DNA from: Lantana camara | Lineage: Eukaryota; Streptophyta; Magnoliopsida; Lamiales; Verbenaceae | Length of the DNA: 64,000 bases | Reading direction: 5' to 3' | NCBI GenBank assembly: GCA_037501455.1 | Contig: CM074861.1 | Coordinates: 34,488,001-34,552,000, forward strand | Part shown: positions 49,685-58,286 of the stretch, one piece after another | Position numbering within the stretch: the first letter of the stretch is position 1 | How the letters are laid out: each line of letters starts with the position of its first letter | Program-made: the position numbers and the translations under genes | The notes under the pieces: generated by a model | Told to the model about the DNA's origin: nothing | Databases searched by the model: none | Seen by the model: only the letters and a program-made list of their open reading frames with translations

Positions 49685-51269
49685 TGTAACGCCCCGACTT
49701 TTCGGACGTAAAGGTACGACGTATGTGTTTACCAATTTGCGCGAATTAATTGTTTTTACGTGTTTTATATTTAATTTTATTATAAATTGTTATTATTTTA
49801 TTTTATTATATTTTATTTTAATTTATTATTAATTTAATGATTATGCTAATTATATGTTATGTTAATTAATCATGTTTTAATTAATTAATTACGTGACTTA
49901 ATATGATTTATTTAATATTAGAATTTGTTTAATTATTTCATTTTTGCATGGGAATTTTAATTCATGCATGAATTGCATGGACTTTGAATTATAAATTTTG
50001 CATGGAATTTTATAAATTATGCATGAATTGCATGGATTGATCATATCACTAATTTTGTGCATCGTTCTTATATGAAATGATATCGAATTGCCTTGATTTT
50101 GTAGTATGTCGTAAATATATGTGTTATGAACATGATTTTATGCTCGGTTTATATTTTCAAATTCATTTGATTTGTTAACGAATTTAATTTGAACCGAGGA
50201 ACCAAATCGGGGGCTAACGAGCACTTAGCGTACCCTTGGTTCCGAATTTAATATCTTGAGCTCGGATTCGAGTTCCGTCAACTCCGCTGAACTCATAACG
50301 AAAATTTGAGTTTATTAAACTTAGCCTTATATTTTTCCTAAGTCATTTAAACCTCCGAAATCTAACCGAAAAATGAATCGGCGACCAATTTGACCTTGTT
50401 GTACAAAATCAGCCATATCTTGTCCAAACCATAACCAAATTAACCATGGTTTGATTGTTTAGATTCCTAACTCAACCACCTATCATGAAATATCAAGCCC
50501 TAACCAAGATAACCCTCACACAATCCCCAAACACCAGCCAAAGCTACTGCTCTTCATTCCAGTCCCGTAACCCTTCACCCCTTGGAGATTTTGGAGCTCA
50601 AATCTCATCCAAACTTCTTCCAATCAGCAAGGTAAGCTTAGGGTTGTATTATATGTTTAATTCTGATCATTTTCATCCTTTCATTCATGAATTGGAGCAC
50701 GGTTTCTTTATTTCTGGGCGGATTTTCGAAAATGAAGGATTTTGGGCAAATTGTTGATCTCATTCGTTTCTCAATGGTTTTGATTGATTCCAAGCTTGAG
50801 ATTGATTGTTTTGACATCCTCATATCATTTATTGTCATTGATTTCGTGGTTTTTGAGATATTTATGAGATATCATTTATGAAATTTTGAGAAAATCCCAC
50901 ATGTATGTCACGTACGGTTGCTTTCTTGTTTGAGCTTGTTTGGGACTGAATTATGTGTTGGATTTATGATGTTTTGCTGCAAATTTGAGGGACTTATGGA
51001 CCTGAACGAAGTCGGATTAACTGAATGCAAGCATGCCCTGTTTTCTTCGAGTTTTGCTCTGTTTTGGCGTGAGGATTTACTGTCAAAAACTGCTGATTTT
51101 CCTTCTCTCTTTTGCTGTCCAGTTCGTGGCTTTGTGGTGTGTGTTCTTGTTGAGTTTGTGCTGCATTTTGTACCTTGTATAGCTGCCTGGGTTACTTGCA
51201 TTTCTCGTACATAAGGGCTGCTCTGTTTCTGCGTTTTTGCTGTCCGAGAACAGGGGTGTTTCTGGTTCG

Positions 51270-51395
51270 TGGCATGGGGGTGCCATTTCTGGCCGTTCCA
51301 GCGAGGAACGGTGGTGCAGTCTCGGCCTGGACTTGCTGTACCGAGACACGGGGGTGTCTCGGTCTAGGCTTGGGAGGTGACACGGGGGTGTCACC
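51270..51395 (+). repeat. Hairpin cluster with GGGG loops (gypsy 5' LTR)
   Basis: Four short inverted repeats: TGGCA/TGCCA at 51270-51285; CCGTTCC/GGAACGG at 51293-51299/51305-51311; CCGAGACAC/GTGTCTCGG at 51341-51349/51354-51362; GGTGACAC/GTGTCACC at 51376-51383/51388-51395. The last two have GGGG loops. In the right LTR (59880-60005) the first stem is six pairs, TGGCAC/GTGCCA, again with a GGGG loop. Confidence 0.88.
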
Positions 51396-51552
51396 CCGTT
51401 TTTCTTGATTTATTTTGCTGCGTTCCAGGGACTGTGGTTGCTGCTGTTTATATAATCTGTGCATTTGTGTTGTTGCATGCATGTTTGAATAGGCTGCTGT
51501 GTATATATATTCTGAGTGTGTTTGTGTTCCTTGCATGTATTTATATTTACAT

Positions 51553-51706
51553 TATATATATATATATATATATGCATGGTTTGTGTAATGTGTGTGCCTG
51601 TGTATGCATGGCTGTGGCTTTGTGTGTGTACGTGTATGCATGCATTTTTATAATATATTGCATGCATGTATAATTATAGTATATATATATATATATATAT
51701 ATATAT
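51553..51706 (+). repeat. TA/TG-rich microsatellites in the gypsy 5' LTR
   Basis: (TA)n at about 51553-51573 and 51680-51706, with ATGCATG and TGTG words between. The second tract is clearly shorter in the right LTR (about 60287-60302), a length difference between two otherwise near-identical LTRs. Confidence 0.85.
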
Positions 51707-52539
51707 TAGTCTAAACATGCATAAGTATATACATATGTTTTGATTAGGTTAAAAATAAATTATGCATGCATGGGTGTGTTTGTGTGTGTGTGTAGTGCAT
51801 GCATGTGTGAGTTTATATATTATATATTATATATGTTTATTATATACTAATTATATTATATATATTTATTATATATTTTAAATATTATTTGATTTAATTT
51901 AATTTTTGAAATTAATTGATTTCTATTTCACGTATTTATTCTACCGACTTTTGATTGAACGTTTTATTTATTTTATTCCTAAATGTGAATTTGAATATTA
52001 TATGTTATGCTTATTAAATGGATTTTAGATTAATTGATATGCATTATGAATTATGAATGTTATGAATTTATGAAATTTATATGAATTTATGAAATTATGA
52101 ATTTATGAACTTATGAAATTGAATGAAATATATGAACGAATGATATGATTATATGTTTTAAATCTCTTAATAGTGCACATGAACATTTTTATGATATACC
52201 ATGATCATTTATGCATGCACGTCATATTCACTTCATTGTCGAGCGTCATATGTGGTCATTGAGTCTCATACCTTTTCTTTTGCACAGATTCGGGTTTGGT
52301 CGGAGATGAGGGCGAGCCTTGAGACGCTTGTACCTTTCTTTTGCTTTGGTAAAGGTGGGTTTTTCTTCTACTAGATAAAACAACCATATATATTCCTTAT
52401 GTGCAAAGTTTTAAGCCAAAATCGTATATTTATATATATCGAGTCATTTCGGGTAAATAATTTCAAACGTATGACCCCTTCTTTTTATTTATGAACCCTA
52501 CCTTATGTTTGGCGAGATATTTATGATTTATGATTGCAC

Positions 52540-52760
52540 GGGCCCCGGGACTTAGTATATGTGGCTAACCGAGGAAGCAAGGGCTGACGGGGATCCCATA
52601 TACTAGTTCCAACCAAACTACGGTGATACCGACCCTCGCTAGGAGTTTTAGCGAGGAATGGGAGCTGAGTGCCCTTGGGGGATTCATGTACCCCCATTGG
52701 CTTATGTTTGAACCGGTAGCCGGGTCTTGCAAGCCCGTCCACCACCCGGAGGAAGAAGGA
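52540..52760 (+). other. Conserved LTR block (gypsy 5' LTR)
   Basis: Ordered motifs GGGCCCCGGGACTTAG, GGAAGCAAGGGCTGACGG, ACTAGTTCCAACC, CTCGCTAGGAGTTTTAGCG, GGGAGCTGAGTGCCC, TTGGGGGATTCATGTACCCC, GCCGGGTCTTGCAAGCCCG and CCACCCGGAGGAAGAAGG. A second block, GTAGGTTGGAGATTGTGCAC plus CTCGCCGGGCC, is at 52852-52887. Both match the other LTRs in the window. Confidence 0.75.
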
Positions 52761-53532
52761 GTATATGAATGATTATGATCATGTATTTATGAGCACAAAA
52801 GATTTATGTATGATAATGAATGATTGAATAATTGATTATGATTACACGAGGAGTAGGTTGGAGATTGTGCACGCCCACTCGCCGGGCCATAAACCCTTAT
52901 GAACAATTATGAATGAATATGAACGTCGTAATCCCGTTGATGTTTTCTTTTGTTTTAACCACTTGGTAAATTCTTATCAAACTTCACACGGGATTAGGGC
53001 TTGCATGTATGTGTTTAATTTATGCGATATTATATATCTTGCCCCGTTTTTGTACCCACCAGTCTCTTTTAGACTGAACCCGGTTGTTTTCAGTTGTTTT
53101 GTGCAGGTATAGCAGTGCTAGGCGGGAATACAAGTCGTCTAGGTCTTGCATTTATGTTTAGCACTTCCTTTTTGTCTCATATTCATACTCTTATTGGTAT
53201 TTTGTATATGATCATAGTTTATGCTTAGAGCGTTATGATTTTTGTAGGCCATGAGCGCCGTTGAATAATGGAATGCTTTTGTATATCTATTTTTGGAGCT
53301 TGGTGGCTCACTGTATATATACTATGTTATTCTTGCTTCCACGTATTATTTTAACTCTGATTTTATGATTCTTGAGTTGATTGGTTTAAGGGTTAGTCCC
53401 GCCTAGCATCGCGTGTGTGTTGTGTCCCCGTTCGCCGTGGATTTGGCACGTGTATGGACTTCCATTTCATATACGGGTCGGGTCCCGGTACGGGGGATGT
53501 GGTACCACACGCTCGGGTGCTACATCCTTATG

Positions 53533-53544
53533 TGGTATCAGAGC
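53533..53544 (+). promoter_or_regulatory. Primer-binding site of the gypsy element (tRNA-iMet)
   Basis: TGGTATCAGAGC eight bases after the LTR end at 53524, complementary to the 3' end of plant initiator-Met tRNA. Confidence 0.95.
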
Positions 53545-53729
53545 TTAGGGTTGCAAAACCCGGGCTCTAGTGTCGTGTTGAGTCAGTTAGGTCGTTCGGC
53601 TTTAGGAACAACTTGTCAATGTGTTGCATATGCATTGTTTACGTGCTTGTGCGCTTTAAATTTTGAATTTTGATCGAATTAATAGCACTTGCATGCATGG
53701 ACTAAAAATAGCATGCATTTCAGTGTTTC
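53545..53729 (+). other. Gypsy leader
   Basis: Short leader from the PBS to the gag ATG. It includes GTGTCGTG, GAGTCAGTTAGGTCG and GGAACAACTTGTCAATG, shared with the LARD leader at about 47219-47276; a shared RNA-packaging signal is possible. Confidence 0.6.
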
Positions 53730-55052
53730 TTGAACAGGATGCCTCCACGTAGACATCGTGAGAGATCTCCAGGACACCGTCGTCATCATGATCGATCTCC
53801 TACGCCTCCACCCCAACCACAAGCACCACCGATGGATATGGGGAATTTTATGGAAGCGGTTTTCAACTATGTCGAGCATAGGAGGGCTCAAGCTCCCCCA
53901 CCACAACAAGCAGAACAACAAGCTCCTCCACCAAACCATAACTATAGAGATCCTCATGGGGTGTTTCTGAGTTACAACCCCTCTCGGTTTTCTAGTTCTA
54001 TTGACGATGCGGCCTCGGAGGGTTGGTTGATTAGATTAGAGAGGATATTTGGGGTCCGACAGTTTAGTACGCAAGAGAAGGCTCAATTTGCTATATTCCA
54101 ACTCGATGGAGATGCATATGAATGGTGGGAACGAACAAGGGAGAAGCTCGAGGTGGATGAAAAGGAAGTGACTTGGGAGGTTTTCAAGAGAGAATTCCGG
54201 GAATGCTTTGTACCGGAAGTGGTAAGAGAGAGGAAGGAGCAAGAGTTTATGGAGTTAAAGCAAGGGGCTCGTATGGTAACTCAATACCTCGCCGTATTCA
54301 ATAGACTTAGGAAATATGCTCCTCATGTCACCCGGGATGAAAAGAGGAAAGCAAGGAAATTCATAGCGGGATTGAGACAGGACTTGAGACACGGGCAAGC
54401 GGGGCACAATTTCGAGTCATTTGTCGGCACCGTGCAAAGGGCTTTGGTTCAAGAGGAGGAATTCAAGAAGAAGGATCCGATGTTTAGAGCTCCAATGGGA
54501 AGAGGTTCCGGATCGAATTCAGGAAAGAGGCCGATGATTCAAGCTAGTCCACCTCCTAAGGGTCCGTTTAAGAAGCCTCGGTTTGGAGAACAAGGTTCTC
54601 AGGCCGCACCGACTCGACCAAAGGCTCTACCTATGGCACCGGCACCTACAAATTCACGCCCGGATGTACCTCCATGTACTCATTGCGGGGGACCGACCCA
54701 TACCTACAATAACTGTCGAAGAAGGTTGAATTTGTGCCTCATATGTGGAAAAAGTGACCATATGGCGGAGACATGTCCCTATAAGAACCCCGGATTTCAG
54801 AAAGGAGTTCAAAGGCCAATGATTCAGGCTCGTGCTTACGCCCTCAAGGGTGAGGAGCAAGATGCAGAGATTGATCCCACAGCCGTGGTAGAAGGTACCC
54901 TATGCATACATAACATGAACATTCATGCACTCTTTGATCCGGGTGCCACGCATTCCTTTATTTCTTATGATATAGTTGCCACTCTGTGCTTGCCTGTTAT
55001 CTGTCTTTCTTCTTGTTATTTGGTGAGTTCGCCACTTGGTGGTAGTCTTTAG
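53730..55052 (+). CDS. gag-pol: Ty3/gypsy chromovirus Gag and start of protease (440 aa, ends at a nonsense codon)
   Basis: Starts MPPRRHRERSPG, with a basic, Pro/Gln-rich N-terminus. A Retrotrans_gag capsid domain covers about residues 85-200 (GWLIRLERIFGVRQFSTQEK, AYEWWERTRE, MELKQGARMVTQY). Two CCHC zinc knuckles follow at C316-C319-H324-C329 and C336-C339-H344-C349. The aspartic protease begins near residue 385; its active site reads D403-P-G (DPGATHSFIS) where the family has D-S/T-G. A TAG at 55050-55052 ends the frame, but the same frame resumes at once, so this is a nonsense mutation. Gag itself is intact and could supply capsid; the protease is probably dead. Confidence 0.92.
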   Translation: MNRMPPRRHRERSPGHRRHHDRSPTPPPQPQAPPMDMGNFMEAVFNYVEHRRAQAPPPQQAEQQAPPPNHNYRDPHGVFLSYNPSRFSSSIDDAASEGWLIRLERIFGVRQFSTQEKAQFAIFQLDGDAYEWWERTREKLEVDEKEVTWEVFKREFRECFVPEVVRERKEQEFMELKQGARMVTQYLAVFNRLRKYAPHVTRDEKRKARKFIAGLRQDLRHGQAGHNFESFVGTVQRALVQEEEFKKKDPMFRAPMGRGSGSNSGKRPMIQASPPPKGPFKKPRFGEQGSQAAPTRPKALPMAPAPTNSRPDVPPCTHCGGPTHTYNNCRRRLNLCLICGKSDHMAETCPYKNPGFQKGVQRPMIQARAYALKGEEQDAEIDPTAVVEGTLCIHNMNIHALFDPGATHSFISYDIVATLCLPVICLSSCYLVSSPLGGSL

Positions 55053-55061
55053 ACAGATCAG

Positions 55062-57158
55062 TTGGTTCGGGAGTGTTCAGTTCTGATTGAAGGGAAAGAA
55101 TATCCGGCTGATTTAATTGTTATGCCTATGAAGAGGTATGGAGTTATCTTGGGTATGGACTGGTTGTCCAGGCATCGGGCCGATTGTTTTGCGAAGAAGG
55201 TGATTTTGGGGAAAGAATTGGTGATTGGTAGTGGATCAAGAAAGGTATCTCTCTTGTCTTATATGGAAGCTCACAAGTTGATGAGAGAAGGAGCAACGGG
55301 ATTTATTGTTTACCTTCTTAATAGGCCGAAAGATCAAGTTAAATTGGAGGATACCGCGGTTGTTAAGGATTTCTCCGATGTGTTTCCGGAGAATTTGAGT
55401 TCTTTACCACCAGACCGTGAGATCGAATTTGTTATTGACTTACATCCAGTATCCACACCGTATTCTAAGACTCCGTATCGGATGGCACCGGCCGAGTTGA
55501 AAGAGTTAAAGATTCAATTAGAGGAATTGCTCAAAGTTGGATATATACGGCCAAGTTCGTCACCTTGGGGTGCTCCGATTCTCTTTGTTAAGAAAAAGGA
55601 TGGAACCTTAAGAATGTGCATAGATTACCGGGAGCTTAATCGGATGACCGTAAAGAATAAGTATCCTTTGCCCCATATTGAGGATTTATTTGACATGTTA
55701 CAAGGTTCGGGGATTTACTCAAAATTGGACTTGAGACAAGGATACTATCAATTGAAGATCCGGGAAGAGGACATTCCGAAGACGGGATTTAACACCCGGT
55801 ATGGACACTACGAGTTCGTAGTGATGCCTTTTGGATTGACTAATGCTCCGGCTGCTTTTATGGATATGATGCATCGAATTTTCCGGCCCTATTTGGATAA
55901 GTTTGTGGTAATCTTCATCGATGACATCTTGGTTTATTCGAGAACTCCGGAGGATCATGCTAGGCAGCTCAGGATTGTGTTGGAAACCTTAAGGGAACAT
56001 CGGTTGTATGCTAAGTTTAGCAAATGCGAGTTCTGGATTGATCGAGTAGCATTTTTGGGCCATATTATTTCAAGGAAAGGTTTGGAAGTAGACCCTTCTA
56101 AAATTGAGACGATTATTCAATGGCAAAGCCCGAAAAATGCTTCAGAAGTAAGGAGTTTCTTGGGTTTGGCAGGCTATTATCGGAGATTTGTACAGGATTT
56201 CTCAAAGATTGCGGCTCCTTTAACCCGATTGACTAAGAAAGCGGTTAAGTTTGAGTGGGACGAGGCATGTGAGGCTAGCTTTCAACTTTTAAAGGAAAAG
56301 TTGACCACCGCTCCTGTATTAGCACTTCCCGAAGGTACAGAAGGATATACAGTTTATACAGACGCCTCAAAGGAAGGTTTGGGATGTGTGTTGATGCAGA
56401 ATGGAAGAGTAATCGCCTATGCCTCAAGGAAATTGAAAGAGCATGAACAGAACTACCCCACTCACGATTTGGAATTAGCGGCAGTGATCTTTGCTTTGGG
56501 TAAGTGGAGACACTATCTTTATGGAATTTCGTTCGAGGTCTTTTCCGATCACAAGAGTCTCCAATACTTATTCTCGCAAAAGGAATTGAATAAGAGACAA
56601 CGGCGTTGGATGGAACTTTTGGCGGATTATGAGTGTACAATCCGATACCATCCCGGCAAAGCCAATTTGGTCGCGGATGCGCTTAGTCAGAAAGCTAGCG
56701 TGTCCAATGTGAAAGTGGAAATTGGAGATGGGAATGAGTTGTTCAGACTGAGGGCTAGTATTCGGAATATCACGGTTCAACCAGATCTTAAACAGAGATT
56801 ATTTGATGCTCAGAGGATTGATCCCGAGGTTCAGAAATTAGCTGAGAAAGCTCGAGCTGATTCAGAGTGTCCGTTTGGGTTTGATGATACGGGACTTCTA
56901 AGATTCAAGAATAGAGTTGTTGTCCAGGAAGAGTTAAAAAGGATTATTCTTGAGGAAGCCCATCGGTCAGGTTATTCGATACATCCCGGAGGGAACAAAA
57001 TGTATAAGGATCTTAAGCAATTCTATTGGTGGAATGGATTGAAACGGGATGTTATCAACTTCATGAAACATTGTATGACTTGTCAAGTGGTAAAGGCAGA
57101 ACATCAAAAGCCATTGGGGCTACTTCGACCATTACCTATCCCGGAATGGAAATGGTAA
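55062..57158 (+). CDS. gag-pol: Ty3/gypsy protease end, reverse transcriptase, RNase H and integrase N-terminus (698 aa segment)
   Basis: Same frame as gag. Protease C-terminus with [13 protein letters not shown] (residues 29-41). Reverse transcriptase from about residue 120: [43 protein letters not shown] and the catalytic FIDDILVYS box at residue 285. RNase H from about residue 430 ([39 protein letters not shown]). The HHCC integrase zinc domain uses H634, H642, C671 and C674. It ends IPEWKW and a TAA at 57156-57158, where relatives have Glu, so this is a second nonsense codon. Intact RT/RNase H motifs indicate a recent element. Confidence 0.92.
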   Translation: MVRECSVLIEGKEYPADLIVMPMKRYGVILGMDWLSRHRADCFAKKVILGKELVIGSGSRKVSLLSYMEAHKLMREGATGFIVYLLNRPKDQVKLEDTAVVKDFSDVFPENLSSLPPDREIEFVIDLHPVSTPYSKTPYRMAPAELKELKIQLEELLKVGYIRPSSSPWGAPILFVKKKDGTLRMCIDYRELNRMTVKNKYPLPHIEDLFDMLQGSGIYSKLDLRQGYYQLKIREEDIPKTGFNTRYGHYEFVVMPFGLTNAPAAFMDMMHRIFRPYLDKFVVIFIDDILVYSRTPEDHARQLRIVLETLREHRLYAKFSKCEFWIDRVAFLGHIISRKGLEVDPSKIETIIQWQSPKNASEVRSFLGLAGYYRRFVQDFSKIAAPLTRLTKKAVKFEWDEACEASFQLLKEKLTTAPVLALPEGTEGYTVYTDASKEGLGCVLMQNGRVIAYASRKLKEHEQNYPTHDLELAAVIFALGKWRHYLYGISFEVFSDHKSLQYLFSQKELNKRQRRWMELLADYECTIRYHPGKANLVADALSQKASVSNVKVEIGDGNELFRLRASIRNITVQPDLKQRLFDAQRIDPEVQKLAEKARADSECPFGFDDTGLLRFKNRVVVQEELKRIILEEAHRSGYSIHPGGNKMYKDLKQFYWWNGLKRDVINFMKHCMTCQVVKAEHQKPLGLLRPLPIPEWKW

Positions 57159-57167
57159 CAAATAACT

Positions 57168-58250
57168 ATGGATTTTGTTTCGGGATTACCAAAAGTGAGA
57201 GGAGGTTTTGATAGAATTTGGGTTATCGTGGACAGATTGACAAAATCAGCTCACTTTCTTGCTATCAGAATGTCCGATAAAGTGAGTAAGTTGGCCAAGA
57301 GAAACAATGATGAGATTGTCAGGCTTCATGGTGTACCTGTTAGTATTATCTCGGATCGGGATCCCAGATTTACTTCAAGGTTATGGCAGGAATTACAGAA
57401 GTGTTTGGGAACAAGGCTTCAATTCAGCACAGCTTTCCATCCTCAGACCGACGGACAATCAGAAAGGTTGATTAAGTATCTGGAGGACCTGTTGAGAGCA
57501 TGTGCATTGGACTTTCAAAGCTCGTGGAATGAACAATTGCCTTTAATCGAGTTTGCTTACAACAATAGCTATCAAGCCTCGATTGAAATGGCTCCTTATG
57601 AAGCTCTTTACGGACGTAAATGTCGATCACCGTTGTTCTTTGACTTGGAGGAATGGAATTGGACCAAGCAAGAAGGGATTAAAAGAGGGGAAAAGAAGGA
57701 AAAACACTCTAAGGCTGTACAAGAGGCTATTGAAAAGGTCCAGATAATTAGACAACGGATGAAGGCCGCTCAGGATCGACAAAAGAGTTATGCAGATCTT
57801 CGGAGAAAGAATTTGGAGTTTGAGATTGGGGATAGGGTTTTCTTAAAGGCTTCCCCACGAAAAGGGTTCTCAAGGATTGGACGAGGAGGAAAATTAAACC
57901 CTCGGTATATGGGACCGTATGAGATTTTGGAGAAGATTGGGGATACGGCCTATCGACTGGACTTGCCTCCGAGTTTGACTGGAATTCATAACGTGTTTCA
58001 TGTTTCGCAGCTCCGAAAGTATTATCGAGACGAGTCCGAGGTTCTACCGGTTGAAGAAGTGGAATTAGAACCGGATCTCACCTTCGTTCAGAAGCCGATT
58101 AAGATATTGGATCGAAAGTTTCAGGAACTTCGAAATCGGCGTATTCCACTAGTCAAGGTTCTTTGGAGAAGTGATAAAACCGAAGAGGCTACGTGGGAGT
58201 CGGAGGATAAGATGAAAAGGTTTCACCCCGAGTTATTTCCGAGCGAGTAA
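57168..58250 (+). CDS. gag-pol: Ty3/gypsy integrase core and chromodomain-like C-terminus (360 aa segment)
   Basis: Same frame as the preceding segment, only 9 nt past its TAA; the Met is internal to the integrase, not a real start. The integrase core has D2 (MDFVSGLP), D63 (ISDRDPRFTS) and E99 (TDGQSERL) with D,D35E spacing. YNNSYQASIEMAPYEALYGRKCR is typical. A GPY-type segment, GPYEILEKIGDTAYRLDLP, is followed by HNVFHVSQLRKY. The C-terminus VKVLWRSDKTEEATWESEDKMKRFHPELF is chromodomain-like, placing it among chromoviruses, most like the Tekay/Del lineage. That domain is thought to steer integration to heterochromatin. Stop at 58248-58250. Confidence 0.9.
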   Translation: MDFVSGLPKVRGGFDRIWVIVDRLTKSAHFLAIRMSDKVSKLAKRNNDEIVRLHGVPVSIISDRDPRFTSRLWQELQKCLGTRLQFSTAFHPQTDGQSERLIKYLEDLLRACALDFQSSWNEQLPLIEFAYNNSYQASIEMAPYEALYGRKCRSPLFFDLEEWNWTKQEGIKRGEKKEKHSKAVQEAIEKVQIIRQRMKAAQDRQKSYADLRRKNLEFEIGDRVFLKASPRKGFSRIGRGGKLNPRYMGPYEILEKIGDTAYRLDLPPSLTGIHNVFHVSQLRKYYRDESEVLPVEEVELEPDLTFVQKPIKILDRKFQELRNRRIPLVKVLWRSDKTEEATWESEDKMKRFHPELFPSE

Positions 58251-58269
58251 TGAATCCGATGACGGATTC

Positions 58270-58286
58270 TTTTAAGGGGGAGAGAT
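58270..58286 (+). promoter_or_regulatory. Gypsy polypurine tract
   Basis: TTTTAAGGGGGAGAGAT immediately before the TGTAACGCC start of the 3' LTR; plus-strand primer site. Confidence 0.9.

Larger units (their letters stand above)
50632..53106 (+). other. Putative LTR-embedded intron (gypsy 5' LTR)
   Basis: The exon-like upstream sequence, with TTTGGAGCTCAAATCTCATCC, ends CAATCAGCAAG before GTAAGCTT at 50632, a strong plant donor. The acceptor TTGTTTTGTGCAG ends at 53106, preceded by AGTCTCTTTTAGACTGAACC and followed by GTATAGCAGTGCTAGGCGGG. The right LTR keeps both sites (59242 and 61702). Splicing is inferred. Confidence 0.5.
49685..53524 (+). repeat. 5' LTR of the Ty3/gypsy chromovirus (3840 bp)
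   Basis: Begins TGTAACGCCCCGACTTTTCG and ends CTCGGGTGCTACA. A near-identical copy is at 58287-62120. The element is bounded by a perfect 5-bp duplication CATGC (49680-49684 and 62121-62125). Visible differences between the copies are scattered substitutions, a TA-repeat length change near 51680-51706, and an 8-bp indel: the right copy repeats CTCGGGAACTCGG where the left has CTCGG, near 50260. Confidence 0.95.

Noticed and set aside
50918..51673. Overlapping frames on both strands of the gypsy LTR, repeated at 59528-60271
   Set aside because: Both copies are in LTR sequence with hairpins and TA/TG repeats; identity between copies only reflects LTR duplication.
53679..53957. Minus-strand frame over the gag start
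   Set aside because: It is a shadow of the clearly recognisable gag frame on the plus strand.
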